Positions 12,597-25,255 of a stretch of 64,000 nt of DNA are shown piece by piece. Position 1 is the first letter of the stretch. Every line of letters begins with the position of its first letter. This DNA comes from Tenrec ecaudatus (lineage: Eukaryota; Chordata; Mammalia; Afrosoricida; Tenrecidae), in assembly GCF_050624435.1 (NCBI RefSeq), contig NW_027459176.1, forward strand, positions 34,634 to 98,633, given 5' to 3'. The translations under genes and the position numbers were made by a program. Below the pieces are notes generated by a model. The model searched no databases, was not told the origin of the DNA, and saw only the letters and a list, made by a program, of their open reading frames with translations.

Positions 12597-12957
12597 GGTA
12601 GTGATAGCTGAGCTGTGCATCTCAAGTGCATTCTGGAATCCTGATGGCTAATTGTGGGAGTATCTCACCAAGTGAGCTCACAGCTGGTCATACTGGTACA
12701 GACGTATCCACTTACACACATCTCCTATAATTTCACTCATCTCGTAGGGGAGATGTGACAAAATCAACTACTCAAACACTAACGTTGAACATTCAAGGGG
12801 CTTGTGTTATGTGAAGTTGATTAGAAACACAAATCTAAGGAATATTATCTATATTGTCATAAGTCTGATATTATTCTATAAATAAATTCAATTAGTTTGC
12901 AACATATATATTTAAGATACTTTAAAAGGACTAACCAAAGTTGAAAATTTTAATTAA
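12597..12957. other. anonymous sequence
   Basis: AT-rich; no gene or named repeat recognised. Confidence 0.45.
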
Positions 12958-13966
12958 AACATAATATCTGCGGCCTCTACTCAAACACTCCCTCAATGCA
13001 TGAATACTTTCTTTTATTAAATTGGAACTCTATGATGCTCACTCTCCCGACGCAACGGCTGAAGCCAAAGTGGGTGAACAAGTAAATATGGTGAAGAAAG
13101 TAAATATGGTGAACAAGTAAATATGGTGAAGAAAGTAAATATGGTGAACAAGTAAATATGCTGAAGAAATACCATATCGAATGAAGTGGGAAGTGCAGCG
13201 TGGAGACCCAAGGCCCAAGTGTCAGCCAATGGAGATCCCCTCATAGAGGGGTTCAGGAGAGGAGATGGGTCAATTAGGGTGCGAGGTAGTACCGATGAAG
13301 AACACAGCTTTCCCCCAGATCCTGGATGCTTCCTCCCCCCAACTACCATCATCCGAATTCTAACTCACAGGGCTGGATAGGGCAGAGGTTGTACACGGGT
13401 ACCTATGAGGGCCGGAGCACAGGGAATCCAGGGTGGATGATACCTTCAGTACCAAGGTTTGAGGGGCGATGCTGGGAGAGTGGAGGGCGAGTGGGTTGGA
13501 AAGGGGGAACTGATTACAAGGATCCACATGTGACCTCCTCCCTGGGAGAGGGATGGCAGGGAAGGGGGGGAAGGGAGACTCCGGATAGGGCAAGATATGA
13601 CAAAATAACGATGTATAAATTACCAAGGGCACATGAGGGAGGGGGGAGCGGGGAGAGAGGGAAATAAAAAGAGGACCTGATGCAAAGGGCTCAAGTGGAG
13701 AGCAAATGCTTTGAGAATGATTGGGGCAGGGAATGTATGGATATGCTTTATATAATTGATGTATGTATATGTATGGATTATGATAAGAGTTGTATGAGTC
13801 CCCAGTAAAATGTAAAAAAAGAAAAGAGGATAAAAAAATAGAAAATGTTTAGGGCAAAGAATGTACAGATGTGCTTTATACAATTGATGTATGTATATGT
13901 ATGGACTGTGATAAGAGTTGTATGACCCCCTAATAAATTGTTCAAAAAAAACAACATAATATCCGC
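12956..13966 (+). mobile_element. non-LTR retrotransposon 3' end (L1-like, lineage-specific), copy 1
   Basis: An insertion bounded by direct repeats AACATAATATCTGC (12958-12971) and AACATAATATCCGC (13953-13966), one mismatch apart, which look like a target-site duplication. The body matches the other L1-like copies in this window, in sense orientation, ending with AATAAA-type signals and A-rich tails. It contains a small internal tandem repeat (13074-13160). It also appears to have two 3' ends: one tail near 13808-13845 and then a second copy of the last ~100 bp ending near 13950. No coding part is present. Confidence 0.75.
13074..13160 (+). repeat. 17/18-bp alternating minisatellite inside an L1-like element
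   Basis: Five units alternate: GTGAACAAGTAAATATG (17 bp) and GTGAAGAAAGTAAATATG (18 bp), giving a 35-bp dimer repeated 2.5 times. The ancestor seems to be the element's own GCAAATGTGGTGAAGAAAG segment. It explains a local run without stops, not a gene. Confidence 0.9.
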
Positions 13967-14317
13967 ACTGTGAAAGAAAAATTAGAGCAAAATCCCATAC
14001 TATCAGGTTATATCGCTACAAAATTGGCAAAATTTGAAGAGTATAGTACACATTTTTATAAAAATATTTCCTTGTCTGATGGTCCTAAAACAATTCAAGG
14101 GCTAAGAGCTCAAGAGACACCATTAACCTTTGGATGCTCTTTACTTAAAGTCCAGGGCACTGATTTCCAGGTTTCGGCTAGAAGAACCTGGGAACAAAGC
14201 AGAAGGGGTGATAAAATGTTCATCAGATTTTATTGACTTTGGGCCATGAGGCACCCATTGCACTAGTCCCCCTATAACATCTCTGCACATGGAGATTACC
14301 ACAACTCTGCCTGTGTA
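13967..14317. other. anonymous sequence between two L1-like copies
   Basis: A short plus-strand open frame of 88 codons (13970-14236) has no recognisable similarity. Nothing else is seen. Confidence 0.45.
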
Positions 14318-14865
14318 ATAGAGGGGTTTAGGAGAGATGGGTTAATTAGGTAGTACCGATGAAGAACACAGCTTTCCCCCAGATCCTGGATGCTTCCTCC
14401 CCCCAACAACCATCATCCGAATTCTACCTTGCAGGGCTGGATAGGGCAGAGGTTGCACACTGGTACATACGAGGGCTGGAGGCACAGGGAATCCAGGGTG
14501 TGAGGGGCGATGCTGGGAGAGTGGAGGGTGAGTGGGTTGGAAAGGGGGAACTGATTACAAGGATCCACATGTGACCTCCTCCCTGGGGGAGGGACAGCAG
14601 AGAAGGGGGTAGGAGACTCCGGATAGGGCAAGATATGACAAAATAATGATGTATAAATTACCAAGGTCACATGAGGGAGGGGGGAGTGAGGAGGGAGGGG
14701 AAAAAAAAAGAGGACCTGATGCAAAGGGCTTAAGTGGAGAGCAAATGCTTTGAGAATGATTGGGGCAGGGAATGTATGGATGTGCTTTATACAATTGATG
14801 TGTGTATATGTATGGATTGTTATAAGAGTTGTATGAGTCCCTAATAAAATGTAAAAAAAAGAAGA
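14318..14865 (+). mobile_element. L1-like retrotransposon 3' end, copy 2
   Basis: Sense copy closely related to copy 1: both share a segment near 14340-14410 (GTAGTACCGATGAAGAACAC and then AGCTTTCCCCCAGATCC) not seen in the other copies, which suggests a common subfamily. It ends with AATAAAATGT and an A-rich tail near 14845-14870. No clear target duplication was found. Confidence 0.75.
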
Positions 14866-14965
14866 AGAAATTGAAGACATCTGCCAACTTCTGCAAGAAC
14901 TTGCAATCAAGTAGCATTGATAATTCCTGTCATTTTAAATGTGAACATTGGAGACAAAATGCATA

Positions 14966-15060
14966 TTATTGTTAGGTGCCATCAAGTCAGAAGCAGTTTC
15001 AACTCATATTTACCTTATGTACAACAGCATAAAACACTCTATTCTTATGCCATCTTCACA
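14966..15060 (-). mobile_element. AfroSINE/RTE tail fragment
   Basis: The stretch beginning GTTAGGTGCCATCAAGTCAG, with ACCTTATGTACAACAGCATA further on, matches the shared 3' region of afrotherian RTE LINEs and their SINEs, in antisense orientation. Confidence 0.6.
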
Positions 15061-18000
15061 ATAATATATATATGAAAAATAAAAATATGTATGTACATTT
15101 AAATGTGATACATTTCTAGAGGTTGAGTACTGATTACTGAGACTGTGAGAAAACACTGGGGCTGGTTATTAGTGGGGCCCATGTTCTAACTGTAAAACCC
15201 GTCCAGGTTCTCCAGTGAACATTTAAAACAAGTCCTCATGTTTCTGGCACTGGAGAGGAAGACCATTCTCAACTTGAAAGATTTCTCACCAGAGGAAGGT
15301 CATTTTTATTAATTTTGCAAAGCTGGGGGTGAAATATTCCCCCTATCAATCACACACCCACATCTTACCCATGACACCTAAGTAGGGGGAGAGGCATAGT
15401 CAACAGTGATAAAGAGTTAAAGGCAAAGAATGTGGATACTGCCGTGAAGGAAAGGAACACCGACCAGGGAAGATATAAAGTATGGAAAAGGCATGAAGTT
15501 AAGGTCAGAGCCCCACTACGAAGGTCCTATAACAGAGCAAGGCCCAATCAGATGATCACACAGAACATTCCCATTCTCTCACTTCATCACCATCCAGATT
15601 CCCAGCATAACAATTGTGGATCACAATTTAGAAAGGGAATAATCTGCTCCTCTGAGGAGTAGAAAATAGATGTATAGTGAACATTAATATTTTCTAACTC
15701 TTGCCAGATTAGGATAAATCCTCATAAGACTCAGCTCTGAGAACAAGGGAAATACATGTTTCCACCGTGCAGAAATAGTAAATATTAAGATTAAATTCTC
15801 ATTTATCTGAATACATCAATCTCATTTGATCATGACCTTTCCGTGCAGTTAGTTTTTAGTCTGTGCAGCACATTGTGACATCTCAAATTTAATTCGTTAG
15901 CATTTTTGAAAGTTTTCGTGATTCATTTTATATTGAAAAACTGAACAGAGTGATTTTTCAGTCACACAACCAATCAACATTCCTTAACAAATTGCTGTAG
16001 ATTGTCCATCTGAAGTGAGCAGGACACATGGTTGTGGAAATGGAGTGCCGAATAAAACAGAGTCCTTTTTCATATGAGAGGAGACCATTGGATAAAATGC
16101 TCTGCAGAGCACATTGAAATCTGCAAAGAAAGAGTGAGAAGACTAAAGAGATGATCATGTTCTAATAGAGTAAAGCAGGTGCAGCAGTGAGTAAAGCAAA
16201 CATAAATAGAAATTAATTAATTTCAAAAACATAATGAAAGTAATGCCTGAAGCAAGATGCTTGAGTAAAATCTGTCAAGTTTTCAAAACAAAGTGAAAGT
16301 TATTTATGATACTTAAGTAGTATCATAAAGAGAAAATTTGTCCTTAATTTGTTGACTTAGTCAATAAACAGCTGACTAAGATTAGAATTCAGAATACTGA
16401 GTACCAGAAAAATGACATGAGGTTAATAATTATTTAGGAAGTATCCAGACTACATCATACTTGATAATGAGACGTTTCCTTGCTCCTGGACCCAATTCCT
16501 GCAGGCATATCTAAGTCAGTCTCTCTAGACCTAAGTTGTGAATTGCTTATGTTTGCTTCCTAGTCTATTCCACATAAAGTGTGAATTAAGTCACTGCTAA
16601 CATTAATTCAGAATTCTCCTTATTAGTTAGCTGCCGATGGCATGGTTAACTGTACTTTCAAAATTGGAGGAGACATTAACTTTAATATATACCGTGACAC
16701 GTTATTTTTGTGAATGTTTTGACCATTTTGTCTCCAGGTCACTCTTTACTACAGACTAGAACTGAACCCATATGGTTCCCTAGAATGTAATCTTTGTGAA
16801 TGCAGCTTGTCAGTTTTCATGTGCACAGGGACCTGATGGTGGGTGTTAACGGCTCACCTCTCAAATAGCATCTGTCAACTTGAACATTGAGTCAAACGGA
16901 ATGCTATGTCATAACCTAAAAATATAGGGAGAAACTCAACTTAAAAAATATTTAATGAACGTTTAAAATTTTTTGGATTGACTGTAAGTGAGTGTTTTCC
17001 CATCTCAATCCCATCACACTCCTAACCTGGGCTGAGAAGCTTTAACCTCATTTCTGAGCTGTAAGCAGGAATAAAGGAGCATGCTTTTGGTAACTTTCCT
17101 AAAAATGACTTCATTATTTTCATCGTTGTGCACTGATACACTTGTCTTACATTTATATTGATGCTAAAGCAAAATGAGCCATGTAATAGATTTCAACAGA
17201 TAGAGTGGTGTGTCTATCACAGTGCTAATTATGAAACTGTTTGTAAAGAGAAATATGTTCACTTTCTGTCGAAAACACAGAATAGTCCATCTAGATTGAA
17301 GATTGTACAAAAATAAAATTACTTGTGGTATGTTCTTAGTAAAAACCCAACATTCATGATAAAATGTACAATAAATATAAGATGTTAAATGACACAGAGC
17401 TTTAATGTCTCCAGTGCAGGTAATAAAATTCCCAGGAGAAGAGGATAGAAGCATTGGTCTTAAAAAGGATTGGAAATTATCTCTGTAGGGTGAGAAATCT
17501 CTCTAGGGTGAGAAATACCCAAGTCAATATAACCAATAGAAGAAATATAATCCAACCATCTATGTGTATTCTAAGAGGAAAAAATAAGACCAGGTTATCT
17601 TCAAAAACATCGATCAAGAATCTGTCAGGCCTGATGATGCCTCCTTCATTTTGGAAAACTACAGTGGTCACAAAGGGTCATGAAATCCATTGCCAATATT
17701 ATGCAGATGTTTCAAGCCCAGAGGGGAGCCCCCACAGAAAGTCCAGCAGCACAAGAGATTGTATATCATTTTCAAAGGTGGATTTTTCAATTAGAACATC
17801 CAATGGCCATACTGAACTTTCCTTGAACTGCACAATAGTTAATACAATTTCTGCCAAGCATACCCCCTCTCTCTTCTTCCCTCAAGACCACACAAGTAGT
17901 CTTCCAAAGTTACTGGAAACAATCCATTATTGTTTAATTCCATTTCTCTGTGAATATTTTGAAACCCATTTGTCCTCCTTTCATAGACTGAAGTCCTTTT

Positions 18001-18735
18001 CTCTCTCCTGGCCTCTTCTTGATTTTTTCTCACACAGGTGTTTCCCAGGAAAATCAGCACAGATTTTTCCCTGATTGGTCCCTGCATCTTGCAGTATAAT
18101 AACTAACACATGCTCTTTAACAGAGTGATTGATAATGTGGACATGCTCCATTGGAGATATAAATGATAAAGCTTGAATCAATAGTTGTCCAAGTTGAAAA
18201 AAAAAAGAAGGAAAAAAAGAAAATAGAAAAGGACAAATAAATCTTCAGATCATTGTTGGGTTTGACCCACTTCTGCATGAAGGAGCACAGCGGTTGTGAA
18301 CCAAATTATACTTTCATATGTTACTGACCATACATACTGACCACTCACTAGTCTTTAACTCAAAACTCAGCGTTTCGGAATTAGAGGATTGCACTGCAGT
18401 GTTTGCCATGAGTCTGTTGTTTCAGAATCAAATCAAAGCACAGGTCTTTCCTGAAGGCATCTCTGTTGGTTTGACAAGTTGGTGTTCAAACACTTAAATT
18501 TATGGCCCCTTGCATGCTCTCTGACTCAAGTCTGAGAGAGAATTCTACAGAGTTTTCGCTGAAATTCATCAGAACTCTCACTCTGTAATGCCAGAAAAGC
18601 TGAGTTTTCATGCGGTTAATGGACTGGTTTTCCTGCGAGTGAGGCTATTTACTTGTTCAATACAACTTTTGAATTCATAGATAGCAGGGGTGGATGCAGA
18701 ATAATTATAGAGAGAGATTCCCCTGGAATAGTTAG
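15061..18735. other. anonymous intergenic stretch
   Basis: About 3.7 kb of AT-rich sequence. The longest open stretch (plus strand, 17454-18074) has no ATG at its beginning (it opens on TTG) and resembles no protein I know. No RNA gene, repeat array or splice-flanked conserved exon was recognised. Confidence 0.5.
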
Positions 18736-18960
18736 AGATGGAAATGAATCTCAAAACCACAACAGGAAACTCACCCTGACAATCAACCTGCACTGACTTC
18801 AGATGCTGGTGCCTGTGCTCATTGGATCCTGAGTGTGCCTGGACTCACACTGACACCCCCTCACTTTCAGTTCATCCTGTTTCTAGAGATGGGCAATCAA
18901 CTCTTCGTGGAACATAGTTCTCTCTGCCACCATCAGGTTAAATTGTGCAACCCACTGAAA
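18736..18960 (-). pseudogene. IGHV relic, VH3-like, with 3' flank
   Basis: The plus strand reads ACTCACACTGACACCCCCTC near 18843, as in the 3' flank of IGHV genes, then TTCATCCTGTTTC and TAGAGATGGGCAATCAACTC followed by TTCGTGGAACATAG. These align loosely with antisense VH3 FR3 (the end of FR3 and the Cys104 region are deleted). The upstream flank 18740-18800, with ACCACAACAGGAAACTCACC, parallels 11311-11340 beside the other VH3-like relic. It is strongly decayed and truncated. Confidence 0.55.
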
Positions 18961-19134
18961 GCCCTACCCTGGAAACTACATACATAGGCCACACAGTTGT
19001 TACTGAAACTGAGTGCAGATCCTGAAGGGGAGATCACCAAGGCTTACTCAAGTTTCCCCTAGATTCCATCAGAGTTGTGTTGACATACAGGGGAAAAAAA
19101 TAAAGAAAACAGCAAATAAAATAAGAATCAAATC
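18961..19134. other. anonymous sequence
   Basis: Nothing recognised. Confidence 0.4.
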
Positions 19135-19295
19135 AACAAACTCAATTGCCCACTCTTGTTATGTTAATTCTGGCTCATAGTGTCCCTGAAAGACAGAGTA
19201 GAAATCCTTATGATCTCTAGATTATAAGTCTTTAAGCAAGTAATCAGCTTCAACTGCCTTCCTCATAGTAGCTGATATGATTAAACTACTCCCTC
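19135..19295 (-). mobile_element. AfroSINE-type SINE
   Basis: The antisense SINE can be followed by TTCTGGCTCATAGTGTCCCT, AGACAGAGTAGAA and ATTATAAGTCTTTAAGCAAG, matching the body of afrotherian tRNA-derived SINEs. It is heavily mutated. Confidence 0.6.
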
Positions 19296-21190
19296 TGCTA
19301 TCAGTAGATGAGATGATAAGGGCATAGGAGTTCGATCAGTATGGGAGAGAAGAATGTATAGAGGAAGTCAATGTCTTTGACTTCTGTGGAGAGTAGCATG
19401 AAATAATAATAACAGGGTAGGAATATATACAATTAATGTCCCTGAAATATCTTTGAGGGAAACGTCAAATGGGAATCTAATGGGCTGAGATAACTAACTC
19501 CAAAAACGAACTGAATATTTATCTTTAAAAAGAACTAAAGAGAGAAGAGTGAGATGATTTTCAGGAAATGTAATGAAAGTCCTAAGCAAAGAAGAGCAGG
19601 ATGCTATTTGGAAACAAAATTTGAAATTATTACCTATGAGAATGTCATTAAGAGGAAAGATTTCTTACAATCTCATCCTAAAGAAAGGACATCCTACATG
19701 TCAATGTATCTTATTAGAAAATACATACACGTTTTCATATATAAACATATAACAGCAGAATCAAATCTAAGAAGGTAATTCCTTTCCAACACAATGAGCA
19801 TAAGGAGACAAGGCAGAAACATCGCTTCTGAATTCTACTGCCTGGTTTGTAGCCCTGACAGTTCTAAGGGTGAGCCCAAGTCAAGAAGAAGAATAGCAAA
19901 GCATAAACGTTTGTCTGTGATAAAGAAGGTGGTTCTCTAGAGTGATTTTGTATTGAGGTAAGCTGATCAAATTATTGGACATCTGCTGGGTTACACTGAC
20001 ATTTAAGGAAGTTTTTCTTACCTCATTTTTTATTCCTTCTCTCGGGGTAAGATTTGCGTCTTAGCTGAGTGATCCTCCCGCCTCCATGATCTTCTCTGCA
20101 CTTTTTCTCTTACCACATTTCCCCCAATGAAGTGGATGCACTTAATAAACCTTGGTCTTTGCATCATGGGGCTGAGGTGAGCATATATATATATATATAT
20201 ATTACAAATTTATTGAGCATATGAACATGCATTATCAATTATGTTATATAGTATTCTCTAGAGAAACAAAACCATAATGCTAATAACTATAGATTATTAT
20301 AGTTTATATAATTATTAGCATTATCAATTATATATTATGTAATTAATATATAAATTATAGAATGCTAATTATATTATCATTGATTAATATAATGCTAGAG
20401 AGAGAAAGATAACATAAGAAATAAACAATCTATAAAGCAGCACAAATGGCTCAGTGCAGCTCACTCCCATGAGACAGTCTTTGAGACACTGGGGATCCTT
20501 CAAATCTTGAGGACCACCAGGTAGTCCTCTGTAGAGCAATTCAGGCTATCCAGTCACAGGAAGCAAACAGCAAGGCAGGTAGGTCACCAACAGTCAGCCA
20601 GATGACAGTGTCCGACAGTTCCCAGCTCAAGAAATGTATATTCTAATAGTGTGGCAAAGCAGGTCTTGAAGGAACCTCAAATTACAGCGACACAGTCCAC
20701 GGCTTAGTTGTCCAACTGGTAGTGTAGCTTGCAAATTGATGCACAGATCAAGCAAGGCAGCCACACACTGATCTGATGATCAAAGAGCAAGAGACAAGAA
20801 AGGTGAGGCTCGCTGAGCCATTTATCTCTCTGCCCTTCAATTAATCTGACGTGTTTATTGGCCAAGTTGGCACAATAAACTAACAACATCAAGAGTGTAG
20901 ACCAATGGAACTATGATTGTTTGCTACTATGTGAAGAGATCAGGTACAGTATCTAAAATTGAACATATGCAAATATGTTTTCATAAATGAGACATTCAAT
21001 TTCATAAACTTGATAATGAATCATTGTAGAAAGTCATTGTGGTGGTTTAACCTGGTTAAACTTGTTGACAGGGATGCTAGAAGGGCGTTCCTCAGTTGAA
21101 CATTATTTTACTCATTGTAATATTTTATTCTTTGTACATGCAAAAATATACTCATATTTTATAGCCAACTAAAGTGAGGATGAAAAGTTA
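19296..21190. other. anonymous sequence with AT-rich tract
   Basis: It contains an (AT)10 run at 20183-20202 and a very AT-rich tract with short inverted ATTAT-type repeats through about 20400. No gene is recognised. Confidence 0.5.
20183..20202. repeat. (AT)10 microsatellite
   Basis: Perfect AT dinucleotide run of 20 bp. Confidence 0.9.
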
Positions 21191-21828
21191 CCCATAGATT
21201 TTCTTTTCCTTTTTTAAAAAATCATTTTATTGGGAGCTCATAGAATCCTTATGACAATCCATACATACATCCATTATGCCAAGCATATATGTACATTTGT
21301 TGCCATCATTCTCAAAACATTTGCCTTATACTTGAACCCTTAATATCAGCTGCTCATTTTCCCCCTCCTTCCCTACTCCCCCCTCCCTCATAAAACCTTC
21401 ATAATTCATAAATTATGTCACATGTTACACTGTCTGACGTCTCCACCTACCCTCTTTTCTGCTGTCAATCCCCCAATGAGGAGGCTTTCTGTAGATTCTT
21501 GTAATCTGTTCCCCTTTCTACCCCACATTTCCTCCGCACTCCAGGCATCGCCATTCTCACCACTGGTCCTGAAGGAGTCATCTGTCCTGGATTACCTGTG
21601 TTTCCAGTTGCTATCTGTACCAATGCATATCCTCTGGTCTAGCCAGAATTTTAAGTAGAATTGGAATCATGATAGTGGGGGGAGGAAGCATTTAAGAACT
21701 AGAGGAAAGTTATATGTTTCATCATTGCTACCCTGCACCCTGACTGGCACATCTCGTCCCCAAAATCCATCATCAAGGGAGTTCCCAGTTGCCTACCGAT
21801 GGGCTTTGAGTCTCCCACAGATTTTCTT
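21191..21828 (-). mobile_element. L1-like retrotransposon 3' end, copy 3
   Basis: Antisense insertion flanked by CCCATAGATTTTCTT (21191-21205) and CCCACAGATTTTCTT (21814-21828), a 15-bp target duplication with one mismatch. It starts with T-rich sequence and then ATCATTTTATTGGGAGCTC, the complement of the family's 3' terminus. It is truncated at about 610 bp and has no coding capacity. Confidence 0.85.
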
Positions 21829-22296
21829 AATTCCAGCAAATGTTAACTTGAGAAAATATTATCCACGAATCAATCTTAAAAATTTTTAAACTGAGCATTG
21901 GTATGCATCGACCCAAAACTTTCTTTGAACATGTCAATACTATTGATACAACTAAAATATTTTATCTCTAATTTGGAAAATCTTGTTTTGCTGTGGAAAC
22001 TGTACAGATGAAAATGTGTGTTTTATTGAAAAAGTGCAATTCGCTGGATTTTTAGGGGAAAACCCCACAATATTTACACATTACTTATTTATTTTATACG
22101 TTATAGTTAAATATACTCATTTTTCCTAGCGAAATATATCAGATTGCCTCTAGACACTGTCAACCAGGTGTTTTTTTTGCCAATAACTGTGAATACAAGA
22201 TAACTCACCATCCATTGTGAATTCACTGCATTAAAATATCCTCAAATGAGAAACAGACTAAAAAGATATAATTAAGCCAATACAAATTTATAATTA
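21829..22296. other. anonymous sequence
   Basis: AT-rich; nothing recognised. Confidence 0.45.
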
Positions 22297-23372
22297 GTCA
22301 ATTGGTTTTCTTTTTATTTGTTAATCATTTTATTAGGGGCTAATACAACTCTTATCACAATCCATACATATATCCATTGTATAAAGCGCATTTTTACATT
22401 CCTTGCCCTCATCCTCAAAACATTTGCTCTCCACTTAAGCCCCTGGCATCAGCTTCTCATTTTTTCCCCTTCCCTACCCACTCTCCCTCTCAGTCAAGAA
22501 CCCTTGATAATTTATAAATTTTTGTCATATCTTATACTGTTTGACGTCTCCCTTCACCCACTTTTTTTTTTGTTGTCTATCCCCCAGGGAGGAAGTTATA
22601 TGTAGATCCCTGTAATCTGTTCTCCCTTTCCACGCCACCTTCCCAGTATTGCCATGCTCACCACTGGTCCTGAGGGGATCATGCATCCTGGATTCCCTGT
22701 GTTTCTAGTTCCTATCTGTACCAAAGTACATCCTCTGGTCTAGCCAGATTTGTAAGGTAGACTTGGGATCATGAGAGTGGGGGAGTGGGGGAGGGGGGTG
22801 GGGGGAGAAGCATTTAGGAACTAGACAGGAAAGTTGTGTTTCATGGTTGCTACACTGCACCCTCATTGGCTCATCTCCTCCCTGAGACCCTTCCATAAGT
22901 GGATGCCAAGTTGCCTACATATGGGCTTAAGGTCCCCACTCCTCACCCCCCTCATTCACAATTACACAGTGTTTTGTTCTTTGATACCTAATATCTCATC
23001 CCTTTGACAACTCGTGATCACACAAGCTGGTGTGTTTCTTCCATGTGGGCTTTGTTGTTTCTGAAATAGGTGGCTGCTTGTTTACCTTCAAGCCTTTAAG
23101 ACACCAGATGCTATATCTTTCGATAGCTGGGTATCATCAGCTTTCTTCACCACATTTGCTTATGCATCCAATTGTCTTAAGCGACCCTATCGGGGAGAGG
23201 AGAATGCAATGATATGATTTTTTGTTCTCTGATGCCTGATAACTGATTCTTTTGGCACCTTGTGATCACAAAAGCTGGTGTGCTTCTTCCATTTAGGCTT
23301 TGTTGCTTCTGAGCTAGATGCCCACTTGCTTACCTTCAAGTTCCTAAGACCCAAGACTGTCAATTAGTTTTC
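22297..23372 (-). mobile_element. L1-like retrotransposon 3' end, copy 4
   Basis: Antisense insertion of about 1.05 kb between GTCAATTGGTTTTC (22297-22310) and GTCAATTAGTTTTC (23359-23372), a 14-bp target duplication with one mismatch. It contains the family landmarks: ATCATTTTATTAGGGGC, the stretch TCTGTACCAAAGTACATCC, and GGTGTGTTTCTTCCATGTGG. Near its 5' end, about 23210-23350 repeats part of the preceding segment, so it is internally duplicated. Confidence 0.85.
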
Positions 23373-23771
23373 ATTAGTTATTATGTTCTGCCACAATGGT
23401 ATAATGCCCTCTGAGTACTCATAAATAAAAAATGTGAAGTTTTAAGCAGTTCAAATCTGAAGTGTGAGAAAACATATTTAAAACATAAAGGATAATCAAG
23501 GTTGATCACTGAAGAATGAAGTTTGCCAAAGAGGTAATTTACTAATGAACACACCTAATCTGATAATAGAGATTAACAGAAAAAGGGTCAGCAAATATTA
23601 CATTTTCTAATGGAGCAAATATAGAGAACACAGTGGTAGGCTGTGGGATTTAGTTGTGCTCTGATTTGATGTTAAATATTATCCATTGTCTCTTATTTTC
23701 CTTTAGGCTCCCCATTCTCTTTAGGATGTTATTGCCTGCTACCATTTAAATGAATGCTTGCGCGTGCATGC
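23373..23771. other. anonymous sequence
   Basis: Nothing recognised. Confidence 0.4.
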
Positions 23772-23803
23772 GTGTGTGTGTGTGTGTGTGTGTGTGAGTG
23801 TGT
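23772..23803. repeat. (GT)n microsatellite
   Basis: GT dinucleotide run with one GA interruption near its end. Confidence 0.9.
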
Positions 23804-25255
23804 GAACAAAGATGTTCTCGGGGCTCCCAAGCATTAGCTAAGAATGCCTCACTACAGCAATGTAAACCAATCTACCTAGGGTCTAATCTGCCTTCAGCTG
23901 TTGATTTACTAATCATGCTGAAGTAATTACAGGTGATTGTGATTTAACTTGTCTCTACCTTCCCTGCTTTATTCCCCAGGTCACTCGCAGGACCCAGGTG
24001 AGGCAGATAATTCAAAGTGCTGAGATTGGGGTGGATCTGGATCTCAGATCAGGGTATGCTGTGTGGAAAGACAGCGGATCATCCGTGCTTGGATGTTTTG
24101 TGTGTCCTAAAGGTAAGAGACCCTGGAACCTGGGGAGGGGGCCCTATCTTAAGACAGGTACTCTCAGCCGGTAGACATGTAAGACAGGCTCAGGAAGGAA
24201 TATTCTGGTTTGCCTGTGGAAGTCCCTGGGGTTGAACTCAAAGGTATTAATTTCCAGGCCAGCATCAGAGAGAGCTTGGTCCGCTGTTGTTCTCCTGAGA
24301 CCTCTTCGAGGACTTGTGTCTTCATGAGAGGAGATCCCCAGTGTGCTGTGAGTGACAGTTCCTGGTACTGGACACACAGGTGTCCCTGGAATTGACACCT
24401 TTCCCGCTTGGGGTGAAAATAGAGCTCCTGCTTGAAGTATGTCTTGTGAGCTTAAGACGTTAACTCACAGGAATCTCCAAGAGACATGGACCCAAATATT
24501 TTAGGGTTGCCAGGTCTCTCTATTTAAGGGGGTGTGCAAATTCTTCCACTGAGTCTTTTTTCCTAGGTCTGAGAGAAAGGCCAAGATCAATTTTCAAAAG
24601 TGGAGTCACAGATTCCAAGGTAAGCACCTTTAATTTGCTACCTCCTCCATCTCTGGTGATGTGAGTGTCCCCTGGGAATGAGGAGAGCAAGGGGGTAAAT
24701 GAAAGAATAACCAGTAAGTATTTTGTTTTATTTAACATGGGTTTCACTCTATCCTCCAGGGATAAACCAGGATAAATAGTGATCTACAAATTCGTGCGTA
24801 AATACTATTCAACCCTCAGGCATCTGGCTTACTGGGTACCATCCCTGCATATGTCTAACAGCAGAAAAGACTCCTTGAGGCCAGCACACAGTAGATCAGA
24901 GATCAGCAAGGGACCTGTGATAGCCCTTGACCATGATGCTATTTGTCATATTTAAACTTTATATAACACTTCTTTGTTCTCCTAAGTTCCTTGAACCAGA
25001 TGCAAATTACTTAAAATTAACTGAAAATGTGTTTGTGATTCTTAGTTTGCCTGCCAACCTACCCAAGTTCTTGTTTGTGTAAAATCTGAGAGAGAAGACA
25101 GCTCCATACACATAATTAGCAACATTAGTTTTTTGATGGATTAGGTTTGGGGTTCTGTTTAGGCTTGTAGTGTGCTTGAATGAGAGTCTGTACTTAAAGA
25201 TTAGCATCTAAATCCTGGGATTAATCAGTGTTCCAGGTTCAAGAACAATTGCCAA
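23804..25255. other. anonymous sequence, relatively GC-rich in 23930-24750
   Basis: It is less AT-rich than its surroundings, with splice-like GTAAG and CCCAG strings and short open frames in several frames, but I recognise no protein. It could be an old LTR or a decayed exon; the sequence alone does not decide. Confidence 0.4.

Noticed and set aside
13326-13883. Several 90-110 codon frames around 13-15 kb
   Set aside because: All fall in L1-like 3' UTR copies, and the same frames recur wherever that repeat is present.
17454-18074. 206-codon open stretch on the plus strand
   Set aside because: It opens on TTG, has no family resemblance, no splice or promoter context, and lies in AT-rich anonymous DNA; chance is the best explanation.
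23930-24400. Possible decayed exon or LTR in the GC-richer stretch
   Set aside because: Splice-like strings exist, but no protein motif, terminal repeat or primer site could be shown.
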